Assembly (NCBI GenBank): GCA_025457805.1
Contig: JALOTR010000127.1
Span: forward strand, 1 to 7,263
Direction of reading: 5' to 3'
From: Akkermansiaceae bacterium
GTDB taxonomy: Bacteria; Verrucomicrobiota; Verrucomicrobiia; Verrucomicrobiales; Akkermansiaceae
DNA length: 7,263 bases
The notes under the pieces were generated by a model. It was not told where the DNA came from and did no database searches. It saw nothing but the letters and a program-made list of their open reading frames with translations. Below, piece by piece: positions 1 to 6,794 of the stretch (position 1 is its first letter; every line of letters begins with the position of its first letter). The position numbers and the translations under genes are program-made.

Positions 1-1319
1 TGGTGCAACACATAACTCGTGAATGACAGTTTGATCTTCCTCAGAGTCAGCGGCACAACCCAGAACCATCCAACCAAGGTGGTGGGAATCATCGTCCCCA
101 GCGCCACACCGAGCACGCCCAGTTGATAGGCGAGTATGATGCTGAGTCCCACATTCGCCAGCGCATCCACAATCGAAATGTATAACAACCGCCGCTCTTC
201 CCCGCACATCATCAGCACGCGCTTGGAGCATGCATTGGTGAGCTGGGAACTGAAGATGGCGAACAACAGGGCCTGGCCAACCCACCAGGTTTCTGCCGGG
301 ACGCTCTTCATGCCAGTCAAGAGCCGGATCAAGGGCTCCAGATACACTGCGGACAGAAGGTAACAGGGGGTGACCAAAAAGAAGGTGAGCCGCGAACTCC
401 CAAGCAACAGGTTTCGCAGTCCCGCGTCATCACCCTTGGCATGCATCGCCGCCGCTGCGGGAGAAAGCACTTGCTGAAGCTGCCCGCTGAACAAGCCGAG
501 CATTTCGCCCATCTTGTAACCCGCCTGATAGATCGCCACCATGGCAACCCCCAACGTGAGCGAGATCACAAGTTGATCGCTCTTCGCCATGAGCATGTTG
601 CTGAAGGTGATGAGATAGGCGGCGATGGAAAATCCCATCTGCGAGCGGACGGATCGCCATTCAAACCACTTGGGCGAAAACGAAACTCCTGGCAGCCGCC
701 GGATCGCATAACCCACCGCCACCAGATTGGGGAGGATGCTGGAGGCCACGCTGATGCCCATAAGGATCGCAAGGTCCCACTTGGCGGTGAGCCCCCAGTA
801 AAGAAACGCAAAATTGAGAACCGTGGATAAGGTTCCCACATAGTTGGCCACATCGATCCGCTGGAGGCCCCGCAGGATTTCGGGAAACAAACCCAGGGGA
901 AACATGATAGCGAGGCCGACAAAGAAGACCAGATAAGCGCGTTCGAACTCATCCCTCCCCGCCTCGGCGATTCCCATCCTCATCAGAAACGGATCCCGGA
1001 TCAGCAGGAATACCACTAATAACAGCAATGCCATGCCGATGAAGGTCCACAAGATCGTCGCCAGCAGTTTGCTCAGTCCTATCAAGTCACCTGTCGCCGT
1101 CTTGCCCGCCACCGCCTTCTGTGCGGTGAACCCGAACCCGAAGTCTAATAGAATTCCATAACCGAACAAAGACCACAACAAGGCCCAGAATCCGAACTGT
1201 GCTTCGCTGAATTGCTGGAACATCTGCCGGAACAGAATCAGCCCCAGCACCATGCGCACCACCACTCCCAGGTAGCCGCTGGCGGTGGTTTTCCAGAATC
1301 GTTGTTGCCACTCCGCCAT
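1..1319 (-). CDS. Wzx-like polysaccharide flippase (MOP superfamily), C-terminus cut by window edge
   Basis: Continuous reading frame of 439 codons from an ATG at 1319, running off the left edge. The protein is very hydrophobic, with about 12 candidate membrane segments, roughly at residues 15-33, 43-63, 85-107, 128-148, 160-177, 184-206, 228-246, 250-264, 310-328, 346-362, 379-398 and 400-427. The pattern and the stretch DQLVISLTLG followed by IYQAGYKM (about 248-270) fit polysaccharide biosynthesis/Wzx proteins. These flip undecaprenyl-diphosphate-linked repeat units across the inner membrane. Family members are usually about 420-500 residues, so little is probably missing. The start lies 5 bp after the stop of the upstream glycosyltransferase, implying translational coupling. 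Only a weak AGGGCGGA lies about 13 nt upstream. I inferred the family from hydropathy and context; the substrate is unknown, and an O-antigen or teichoic-acid-type exporter of the same superfamily is the alternative. Confidence 0.88.
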   Translation of the reverse strand, partial: MAEWQQRFWKTTASGYLGVVVRMVLGLILFRQMFQQFSEAQFGFWALLWSLFGYGILLDFGFGFTAQKAVAGKTATGDLIGLSKLLATILWTFIGMALLLLVVFLLIRDPFLMRMGIAEAGRDEFERAYLVFFVGLAIMFPLGLFPEILRGLQRIDVANYVGTLSTVLNFAFLYWGLTAKWDLAILMGISVASSILPNLVAVGYAIRRLPGVSFSPKWFEWRSVRSQMGFSIAAYLITFSNMLMAKSDQLVISLTLGVAMVAIYQAGYKMGEMLGLFSGQLQQVLSPAAAAMHAKGDDAGLRNLLLGSSRLTFFLVTPCYLLSAVYLEPLIRLLTGMKSVPAETWWVGQALLFAIFSSQLTNACSKRVLMMCGEERRLLYISIVDALANVGLSIILAYQLGVLGVALGTMIPTTLVGWFWVVPLTLRKIKLSFTSYVLH

Positions 1320-1324
1320 GATAT

Positions 1325-2473
1325 CTAACTGATCCGCCCTTTGCCCAAGGCCTCACGGTAAATTCCGACTGCCGCCGTCGCATGGGCCGTCCACGTAAAT
1401 CCACCCGCCCAAGCGATGCCTTGGGCTTCGCGCTGGCGGCGTTCGGGTTCACCCATCGTCGCAAGGCGCTTCATCGCAGCGGCAATCGATGATTCATCCA
1501 AGCCATCAAACAAGATCCCGGCAGGTCCGGCCACTTCGGGTAGGCTTGTGGCATCCGCACAGGCGATTCGTGTGCCGCAAGCCTGCGCTTCGAGCAATGG
1601 TAGCCCGAAGCCTTCCATCAATGAAGGAAACACCAATGCCTCAGCCGCCGCATACCAGAGCGGAAGATCGTCATTATCGACAAACCCTTCCAAGCGAATG
1701 CGATCGCGGAAAGGACTGGCCGCGACTGCCTGCTCCACCACCTCCGACCCATGCCACGGTGCGCCGGGGAGGATCAACTGGCCCTCAAATAGCCCCTCAC
1801 CCACCAATTGATCAAAGGCCTTGATCAAACGGACATGGTTCTTGGCGGGATGCTCCAACCTCGCGACATAAAGAAAGAATGGCTGGGACAGGTTCTTCCG
1901 ATTTCGGAAATCCGCGACCGCCTGTCCATCCTGCGGGCGGAACATCTGATGGTCGATGCCATTGGGCACGACTGTGACGCGCTCTCCAGGCACCTTCATG
2001 TATTGAACCACATCACGTCCGGTGGTTTCACTCACCGCAATGATGTGTTTCACCCGCCGCGCGATGGCAGGCACGAGCACACGACCAAAGAAGCCGCGGG
2101 CGAAATCATATTTTTCCCTCAAAATGAAAGGTGCACAATCATGAATGGTGGCCACCTGGGGAACGCTGCATTTCCATAACATCCTCCGATAACTTGGAAT
2201 GTGCACCACATCGATGCCATGATCCTTCACAACCCGGTTCAGACTTGATTGATGCCAGAGCAAATTGGCCGCACCGCCGCTCTTATTTGCAGGAATCGAA
2301 ATCCATCGCTCACCCCTCAACCAAGGGAACAATGCCCGATCGGAATCCAGACCGGCCACAAACAAATCCACATCCGGATGTTCGCGCACGATCGCCTCAC
2401 TGAGGGCAATGACATATCTTGCCACACCCGAGCGGCCGCCCTGGATCATGCCCGCCGATAGCAACACCTTCAT
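1325..2473 (-). CDS. GT4-family glycosyltransferase (GT-B fold), second of two in the operon
   Basis: A 382-residue retaining glycosyltransferase, probably cytoplasmic or membrane-peripheral, that would transfer a sugar from a nucleotide donor to the growing lipid-linked oligosaccharide. The N-terminal acceptor domain has the glycine-rich loop GGRSGVAR (12-19), HIPSYRRM (91-98), a HDC motif (111-113) and VSETTGRDVV (147-156). The C-terminal donor domain follows VVPNGID (168-174). It carries LYVARLEHPAKNH (201-213), with the R and K expected to contact the donor phosphates, and the EX7E motif EGFGLPLLE (287-295). An in-frame ATG lies 21 nt upstream at 2494, but AAAGGGGAG, a strong Shine-Dalgarno, lies between the two ATGs and about 8-10 nt before the one at 2473. 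That start also makes an ATGA overlap with the upstream gene, so I chose it. The sugar specificity cannot be read from the sequence. Confidence 0.92.
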   Translation of the reverse strand: MKVLLSAGMIQGGRSGVARYVIALSEAIVREHPDVDLFVAGLDSDRALFPWLRGERWISIPANKSGGAANLLWHQSSLNRVVKDHGIDVVHIPSYRRMLWKCSVPQVATIHDCAPFILREKYDFARGFFGRVLVPAIARRVKHIIAVSETTGRDVVQYMKVPGERVTVVPNGIDHQMFRPQDGQAVADFRNRKNLSQPFFLYVARLEHPAKNHVRLIKAFDQLVGEGLFEGQLILPGAPWHGSEVVEQAVAASPFRDRIRLEGFVDNDDLPLWYAAAEALVFPSLMEGFGLPLLEAQACGTRIACADATSLPEVAGPAGILFDGLDESSIAAAMKRLATMGEPERRQREAQGIAWAGGFTWTAHATAAVGIYREALGKGRIS

Positions 2474-3930
2474 TCCGGCTTCTCCCCTTTCCATTCACCC
2501 AGCACTTTATCGAGACGGAGCAGGGCGATGATTTCACGGACTTGGGGCGTTGCCCGTGCCAGCAACAGGGTGCCGCCCTTTGCCGTCATGGATTTCCAAG
2601 CGCGGATGAGTCCGCCGACTGCTCGACTATCGATGAATCCCACCTCGTGAAGATCCACCACCAGGGTCTTGAGACCGGGTGTGTTGGCAATCGCGGAATC
2701 AAGAACAGCCATCATTTCATCGTGATAGATCGCATCCAATGGCCGATTGAAGGCCACCCACGCGATGCCTTCCGCCACGGGCTTGCGGGTTGCTCCGAGT
2801 TTCTTCTGTGCTGCGACCCATGCTAGGGCAACGGCTTCCGAATCCACCACTTCAAATAGCGAGTTCATTTGAGAATCCGAAATGGCACCACGAAAAACAT
2901 GGGAAGGATTCACTACCAGCAAAGGCTTCCCTGCTGTGCGGCATCGGCGAACCAATTGGGCAAGTTGCCCAAGTCCTGAACTGTCTGTAAAACTCACTCG
3001 CGAAGCATCCAACAGCACCGGAGAATCGATAACTTCAGGCAACGGTGCTCCATCCAGTGAAGACTTCTGAAGATCGCCTGACCAGATCAAGCGCATGACG
3101 GCAGGATAAGTTGGCATCTCTTGCGGCTCTGCCACCGGTAGATTTTCCGCAATCGTTTCGCGCCGCCTTTGGGACAAGGCCTGGCGGACGGAGGCTTTTG
3201 CAAGAAACACCAGATCCTTGCCATATCTCGCCACCAGCCGGGAAGGGCTGCTCGACATCCGCCAGAACCACTCCAGTCCTGTCTTCTGCATCCACTTGGG
3301 AGCGCGTTTCTGTTTTCCCGTGATGAAATCCAGACTCGCCCCCACTCCAATGCTGAGCGGAATTCCCGACTCGCGGTGGTGCGCATAAATCCATCGTTCC
3401 TGCTTGGGACATCCTAGGCAGGCCAGCAGAAGTTGCGCGCCGCTCTCGCGCATCCGCTCGCACAGGGCATCATTGTCCCATTCGATCACCGCACCGAAGG
3501 GCGGCGAATCCATGCCGACAACCCGCAATCCGGGATAACGTTCCTCAACAATGAGCCGAGCGTCTTCGAGGGTATTCATATCCGTCCCGAAGAAATAAAC
3601 TCCATGTTTTTCCCTGCCGCAGATTTCCAGCAACCGCGGCACCATGTCCGAACCCGCCACCCGCTCCCGCAAAGGATAACCGAATAGACGCGACAACCAA
3701 ACCAACGGCATGCCATCACAAACCACCCGATCCGCGAAAAACACGATCTTCTTCAGATCCTCATCCTCGTAGGCCTGCGTGGTGAAGTCCACATTTGCGG
3801 TGACGATGTAACGTCCCGTTTCCCCTTTCATGGCGTGTTCACAATAATCGAGGGTTTCCTCGAGTGTGATATCATGAAACGGCAGCCCTAACAGGACCGT
3901 CATAGGTGGTTCGCTTGGCATGGTTTTCAT
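2470..3930 (-). CDS. WecG/TagA/CpsF-family glycosyltransferase fused to two STAS domains
   Basis: A 486-residue three-domain protein. Residues about 10-250 are a WecG/TagA/CpsF (GT26) glycosyltransferase: TANVDF (44-49), CDGMPLVWLSRLFG (71-84), RERVAGSDMVP (88-98), the hallmark GCPKQERWI (173-181) and GVGASLDFITG (195-205), then the W-R-P-R-RY segment to about 236. Known members add ManNAc, ManNAcA or other sugars to an undecaprenyl-diphosphate-linked sugar. A charged linker (about 250-272) leads to STAS domain 1 (about 275-375), with LLDASRVSFTDSSGLGQL (306-323), and STAS domain 2 (about 386-483), with LVVDLHEVGFIDSRAVGGL (423-441). STAS domains are anti-sigma-factor-antagonist folds controlled by Ser/Thr phosphorylation; domain 2 has DSRA in place of DSSG. 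The usual family length is about 240-260 residues, so the STAS half is an addition. The start gives an ATGA overlap with the upstream gene but has no clear Shine-Dalgarno; ATGs at codons 4 and 10 are alternatives. The catalytic role is well supported, the regulatory role inferred. Confidence 0.93.
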   Translation of the reverse strand: MKTMPSEPPMTVLLGLPFHDITLEETLDYCEHAMKGETGRYIVTANVDFTTQAYEDEDLKKIVFFADRVVCDGMPLVWLSRLFGYPLRERVAGSDMVPRLLEICGREKHGVYFFGTDMNTLEDARLIVEERYPGLRVVGMDSPPFGAVIEWDNDALCERMRESGAQLLLACLGCPKQERWIYAHHRESGIPLSIGVGASLDFITGKQKRAPKWMQKTGLEWFWRMSSSPSRLVARYGKDLVFLAKASVRQALSQRRRETIAENLPVAEPQEMPTYPAVMRLIWSGDLQKSSLDGAPLPEVIDSPVLLDASRVSFTDSSGLGQLAQLVRRCRTAGKPLLVVNPSHVFRGAISDSQMNSLFEVVDSEAVALAWVAAQKKLGATRKPVAEGIAWVAFNRPLDAIYHDEMMAVLDSAIANTPGLKTLVVDLHEVGFIDSRAVGGLIRAWKSMTAKGGTLLLARATPQVREIIALLRLDKVLGEWKGEKPE

Positions 3931-5162
3931 GATGCGGATGAAGAAAGGGAGCTGAATCGGTCGGCAAGACGCCGGCCCAGCGCCCCCCAGGTGTAAACAT
4001 CGAGAATGCGTTGGCGGCCGGCCGCGCCGTGATCGGAACGAAGAGCCGCATCATCAGCGTAGCGGATCATCGCATCCGCGAAATCCTGCGGCGTGTCAGC
4101 GAGAAGTAGGTGTTCAGAATCATATAACTCCAATCCCTGTGCACCCAAGGTCGTGGACACCACCGGATTGGCCATGGCGAGGCCTTCGGCAATCTTGAGT
4201 CGCGTGCCACCACCGATGCGCAGGGGAACCATTTGCATCCATGCTTTCTGATAGTATGGGCGCACATCCGGAACCTCGCCGGCGAAATCCACGCTTGGCA
4301 GCGAGGCGAAACGGCGGACCTGATCGGTTGGATTCTTGCCAACAAGGATCACTTTGAAGTCCGGGCGCTTTGCAAGCACCAGCGGGTGGATGGTTTCGAA
4401 ATACCAGGATAGACCATCCGTGTTGGGCGTGTAATCCAGCGCACCACAGAATAAGGCAGATGGAAACGCAGTTGGCGCGGGCGGCCACTCGTCCGCGTTG
4501 AAGAATCCGACGTTCGCGCCATTTGGCAAAACGAACACACGCTCGCTCGCACCAAGCTTACTTTCCAGGAAGGTCTTGTCATCCGGCCCGCAAACCACGG
4601 TGAGTGCCAACTCATTCCGGACCTCGCGCTCCAGCTTCGCGATCTTGTGAAGATTCTCGGAGGCCTTGAGCTTCGCGAGCCAACCTTGACGGAGCGTTTG
4701 CAGCACCTCGGTTTGATAGAGCCAGTCCACACGGCTGCGATCCATGACTCTTGCCGGATGATTTGGAAACACTTCCTTGATGTAAGGCCAGAGAACGAGG
4801 TCGCAGAAATCCACAATCTGATAGTCCTGTCCACGGGTGAATTCGCGCAATGATTGCAGCACCTTTTCCGACCACCAATGCCTAACTGTCACCGGCAGTG
4901 GATGCCAGATCCGATCCGTGAAAAACGGAGCCCAGGGAACATTCTGAAATGGCTCGAAGTGCACGCGATTGCAGAACGCTTCAAACTTTGGCAAATGCTC
5001 CATGTCGCCAGGATCCGATGACAGACAGAACAAATCCAACTGGAAATGACTGCCCAGTTCTTCCGCCAGATGGAAGACACGCTGATAGGTCCCTCTCATC
5101 AAGGGATAGGGAACATAAGGCAGAAATATCAGCAGTCGTTTCATCGTCGGATGCGTTGTCAT
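3927..5162 (-). CDS. GT4-family glycosyltransferase, resembling the PEP-CTERM/EpsH1-associated sugar transferase type
   Basis: A 411-residue GT-B glycosyltransferase expected to act at the cytoplasmic face on the lipid-linked repeat unit. The N-terminus has a strand-loop PYVPYPLMRG (15-24) of the kind that opens exopolysaccharide GT4 enzymes. VMDRSRVDWLYQ (139-150) recalls the R-x-VMD-x-VD segment of the EpsH1-system sugar transferases (stp1-like). The donor domain has VLPNGAN (211-217), FCGALDYTPNTDG (238-250) and RIGGGTRLKIAEGLAM (315-330), with the conserved Glu at 326, followed by PVVSTTLGAQGL. The first in-frame ATG is at 5180, but 5162 gives an ATGA overlap with the upstream nucleotidyltransferase gene and has a GGTGG about 10 nt upstream. 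A third ATG at 5144 (MKRLLIF) lacks a ribosome site but would start closest to the first beta strand. I assigned the GT4 family from motifs; the closer match to the EpsH1 group is from memory of its pattern and uncertain. Confidence 0.9.
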   Translation of the reverse strand: MTTHPTMKRLLIFLPYVPYPLMRGTYQRVFHLAEELGSHFQLDLFCLSSDPGDMEHLPKFEAFCNRVHFEPFQNVPWAPFFTDRIWHPLPVTVRHWWSEKVLQSLREFTRGQDYQIVDFCDLVLWPYIKEVFPNHPARVMDRSRVDWLYQTEVLQTLRQGWLAKLKASENLHKIAKLEREVRNELALTVVCGPDDKTFLESKLGASERVFVLPNGANVGFFNADEWPPAPTAFPSALFCGALDYTPNTDGLSWYFETIHPLVLAKRPDFKVILVGKNPTDQVRRFASLPSVDFAGEVPDVRPYYQKAWMQMVPLRIGGGTRLKIAEGLAMANPVVSTTLGAQGLELYDSEHLLLADTPQDFADAMIRYADDAALRSDHGAAGRQRILDVYTWGALGRRLADRFSSLSSSAS

Positions 5163-6262
5163 GCATAGTGGGTCCACCACTTCGAATAAACCGGTTCCCA
5201 GTCATGGATACTCGCGGGGTCTCCTTGAGGGGATGGCAGAAAGCGGGCAGCTTCCCGCACTCCACCCGGAGTGATGCCAAGAAGACACGGAAGTGCCCGC
5301 ATCAATGCTGCGCGGGGATAATCCACCACGGGTCTGAGACAAGCGCCGCGCTTCAATCGGTCCCTCAGTGCAAGGGCAAGATTCCTTGCTGGGCTGGACG
5401 CAGGCGACAAACGGGGCACTCGCAGATAATCCTGAAAATGGGAAATTTTCCTGCCGAGTCTCTTTTCCTCAACCGCGAGATAGACTTTTCCCCAGGCTGC
5501 GGCGAGTTGCGCTGCCTCATCGGTTAGATTATCCCAGGTTTTGCCTTTGGAGAATGGATGAAATTTGAATTCCACTCCTTCGGCATGCCACTGCCGCAGC
5601 ATGGGGACCTGGTCTGGAAGCTGCATCGTTTCGAGCGCAGCCGCACGCTCCCGGCAACGCGGGGTATATTTTCCATGAAGACATAACCAGGCATCACCCA
5701 GTGCGAGTTTGAGTTTGGCATGATTGCGAATCACATATCCCATCTCGCTGTCCTTTCCCATCCGGCATGCGGAGAAAAACAAACCGCTGCCGCGATTCCA
5801 TAACAAGCGTGTCGCCTCTTCGGAATCGATCCGCGAGAAATCCAAATCACGCCGCATCGCCGAAAGAAAAGCAGCATCACCCGCCACCACCACATGCCCG
5901 GCCACCAAATCGGCGAACATCATGGAACGGCTGGCATCTCCAATCGAATCCGCACGCAGGCATTTGATTTCCACATCGATCCCTAACAAAGGACTCTCAC
6001 GCAGCTCGATCTCCCTGCACCATGAAACCAACGAGGGGTCTGATGGAGAATCGTGAAACAGGAAGTAATCGAGATCGTTAGAGAACGCCGGACCGTTTCC
6101 GTCCATCATCACGCCACCTTCACCGCGTCCATAGCCACCGCCGAGGACGAGCGCACCCCTGAAGCCCTTTTGCACAAACTCCGTGCGCACCCGGTCAAAG
6201 TGAGACTCCAATCGTCCCACAAGCTCCGGATGATCCCCTTCGAAGTAGCGCACTTTGCTCAA
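5159..6262 (-). CDS. Nucleotidyltransferase-fold (DNA polymerase beta superfamily) protein of unknown role in polysaccharide operon
   Basis: A 367-residue soluble protein. The N-terminal part carries the Pol-beta-type nucleotidyltransferase signature: ALVLGGGYGRGEGG (37-50), then SNDLDYFLF (61-69) with the metal-binding D63/D65 pair, and a likely third acidic residue in GIDVEIKCL (94-102; D96). All three expected catalytic positions appear intact, so it may be active. The helical segment around 175-200 (NHAKLKLALGDAW, then LHGKY) resembles the substrate-binding helices following this fold. The remaining 170 residues match nothing I recognise. No membrane segments or signal peptide are visible. 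The start is TTG: an in-frame TGA lies immediately before it, no ATG occurs before codon 52, and codon 4 is an alternative GTG. The gene follows the STAS gene by 33 bp and overlaps the next gene by 4 bp. It could nucleotidylate a sugar, a metabolite or a protein; none of these can be chosen from sequence. Confidence 0.82.
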   Translation of the reverse strand: MSKVRYFEGDHPELVGRLESHFDRVRTEFVQKGFRGALVLGGGYGRGEGGVMMDGNGPAFSNDLDYFLFHDSPSDPSLVSWCREIELRESPLLGIDVEIKCLRADSIGDASRSMMFADLVAGHVVVAGDAAFLSAMRRDLDFSRIDSEEATRLLWNRGSGLFFSACRMGKDSEMGYVIRNHAKLKLALGDAWLCLHGKYTPRCRERAAALETMQLPDQVPMLRQWHAEGVEFKFHPFSKGKTWDNLTDEAAQLAAAWGKVYLAVEEKRLGRKISHFQDYLRVPRLSPASSPARNLALALRDRLKRGACLRPVVDYPRAALMRALPCLLGITPGGVREAARFLPSPQGDPASIHDWEPVYSKWWTHYA

Positions 6263-6295
6263 TCAGGATGGCGGGTTGAAACGGATGGCAGGGAC

Positions 6296-6613
6296 TCAGG
6301 CACTCGGTTCCAACTGGAAACTCCGGTGGACATGCATGAGTTCCAGCAGCGCGAGCACCTTGGACTCCACCCCGATGAGACGCACGGGGCGGCGATCGGC
6401 AGGCAGGAGCTTGTTGATGTGGAGCAGCGCTCCGACGCCCGAGCTGTCGATGAATTTCAGCGCCTCGCAATTCACCGAAACGTTTCCTTCCGAGGACTCG
6501 ATGAGCGGGGTGCATTCCTCGCGGAAGGCGATGGCGTTTGAAATGTCGAGGGTGTTGCAGAGGACAGTGAGCACCAGTGCCCCGCCGGATTCCATGTTGG
6601 ATTTCAAGATCAT
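6296..6613 (-). CDS. Stand-alone STAS-domain protein (anti-sigma factor antagonist-like)
   Basis: A 105-residue protein made of a single STAS domain, the first gene of the operon. It has the alternating strand/helix layout of SpoIIAA/RsbV-type proteins: strand ALVLTVLCNTLD (12-23), helix to about 38, strand NVSVNCEALKFID (44-56), the phosphorylation loop DSSGVGALLHI (56-66), then RPVRLIGV (75-82) and a C-terminal helix (about 84-94). Family members bind an anti-sigma factor or another partner when the loop Ser is unphosphorylated and release it when a HATPase-type kinase phosphorylates it. In Vibrio fischeri the STAS protein SypA controls syp polysaccharide production this way, a useful analogy because this gene also leads a polysaccharide operon. 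No kinase or phosphatase gene lies in the window. The ATG at 6613 has no evident Shine-Dalgarno; an ATG at 6595 is the alternative. The fold is confidently identified, the partner unknown. Confidence 0.9.
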   Translation of the reverse strand: MILKSNMESGGALVLTVLCNTLDISNAIAFREECTPLIESSEGNVSVNCEALKFIDSSGVGALLHINKLLPADRRPVRLIGVESKVLALLELMHVHRSFQLEPSA

Positions 6614-6635
6614 TGGTTAGATGCTGGGTTGAATG

Positions 6636-6652
6636 CCTGCAAAACTTGCAGG
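6636..6652 (-). other. Leader hairpin, 7-bp perfect stem next to the STAS start
   Basis: CCTGCAA (6636-6642) and TTGCAGG (6646-6652) form a perfect 7-bp stem with a 3-nt loop, ending 22 nt before the STAS ATG. Its start-proximal arm overlaps the GAATGCC copy at 6631-6637 by two bases, so this hairpin and the long-range pairing of that copy with 6691-6697 largely exclude each other. It is followed in the transcript by a C/A-rich stretch and not by a U-run. Confidence 0.4.
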
Positions 6653-6690
6653 GCTGTGATCGGGATGAAGCGGTCCGGCCGAGCGGATCT

Positions 6691-6708
6691 GGCATTCACC
6701 TGAATGCC
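6691..6708 (-). other. Leader hairpin, 7-bp perfect stem, with a competing downstream partner
   Basis: GGCATTC (6691-6697) and GAATGCC (6702-6708) form a perfect 7-bp stem with a 4-nt loop in the predicted operon leader. A second GAATGCC at 6631-6637 is identical to one arm. In the minus-strand transcript, the central GAAUGCC can therefore pair with the GGCAUUC before it or with the GGCAUUC that lies about 17 nt before the STAS start codon. No U-run follows the local hairpin, so it is not an ordinary terminator. Confidence 0.4.
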
Positions 6709-6734
6709 CCGCGGCGGGAAAAACCCTGTTTTTC
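6708..6734. repeat. Two adjacent small inverted repeats in the divergent intergenic region
   Basis: CCCGC and GCGGG (6708-6712 and 6714-6718) form a tight GC-rich palindrome. It is directly followed by GAAAAA and TTTTTC (6718-6723 and 6729-6734), a 6-bp A/T stem with a 5-nt loop. Both fall in the predicted operon leader, upstream of the 6691-6708 hairpin. They share one base, so both full stems cannot form at once. I see no known element here; they could be leader structure, a protein site or chance. Confidence 0.25.
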
Positions 6735-6794
6735 AAGCTGTTTTCAATCATGGCCGCAGGAAATGGCGGTTGAAGAGACGCACTCCGATCTGAC

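Noticed and set aside
2474..2494. Longer start for the second GT4 gene at 2494
   Set aside because: The added seven codons contain the Shine-Dalgarno sequence of the ATG at 2473, and the longer form would overlap the upstream gene further.
2470..3930. Naming the fusion gene tagA, wecG or cpsF
   Set aside because: The family is clear but donor and acceptor sugars differ among members and cannot be told from sequence, so no symbol is given.
4349..4834. Minus-strand open frame of 161 codons inside the GT4 gene
   Set aside because: This is a shifted-frame shadow of the GT4 gene, rich in Ser, Arg, Trp and Cys; the main frame carries all the GT4 motifs without interruption, so it is not a frameshift remnant.
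4949..5527. Plus-strand open frame of 192 codons
   Set aside because: It lies antisense to two well-supported glycan genes, has low-complexity, Arg/Ser/Pro/His-rich composition and no recognisable motif.
6053..6541. Plus-strand open frame of 162 codons
   Set aside because: It is antisense to the nucleotidyltransferase and STAS genes and shows no family motif.
6195..6695. Minus-strand open frame of 166 codons across the STAS gene and leader
   Set aside because: It overlaps the STAS gene in another frame. The STAS frame has clear family motifs, while this one is rich in Arg, His, Pro and Cys with no domain.
6708..6734. Rho-independent terminator in the intergenic region
   Set aside because: The GC-rich palindrome is only 5 bp per arm, the T-run is separated from it on the plus strand, and both flanking genes diverge, so no transcript is expected to end here.
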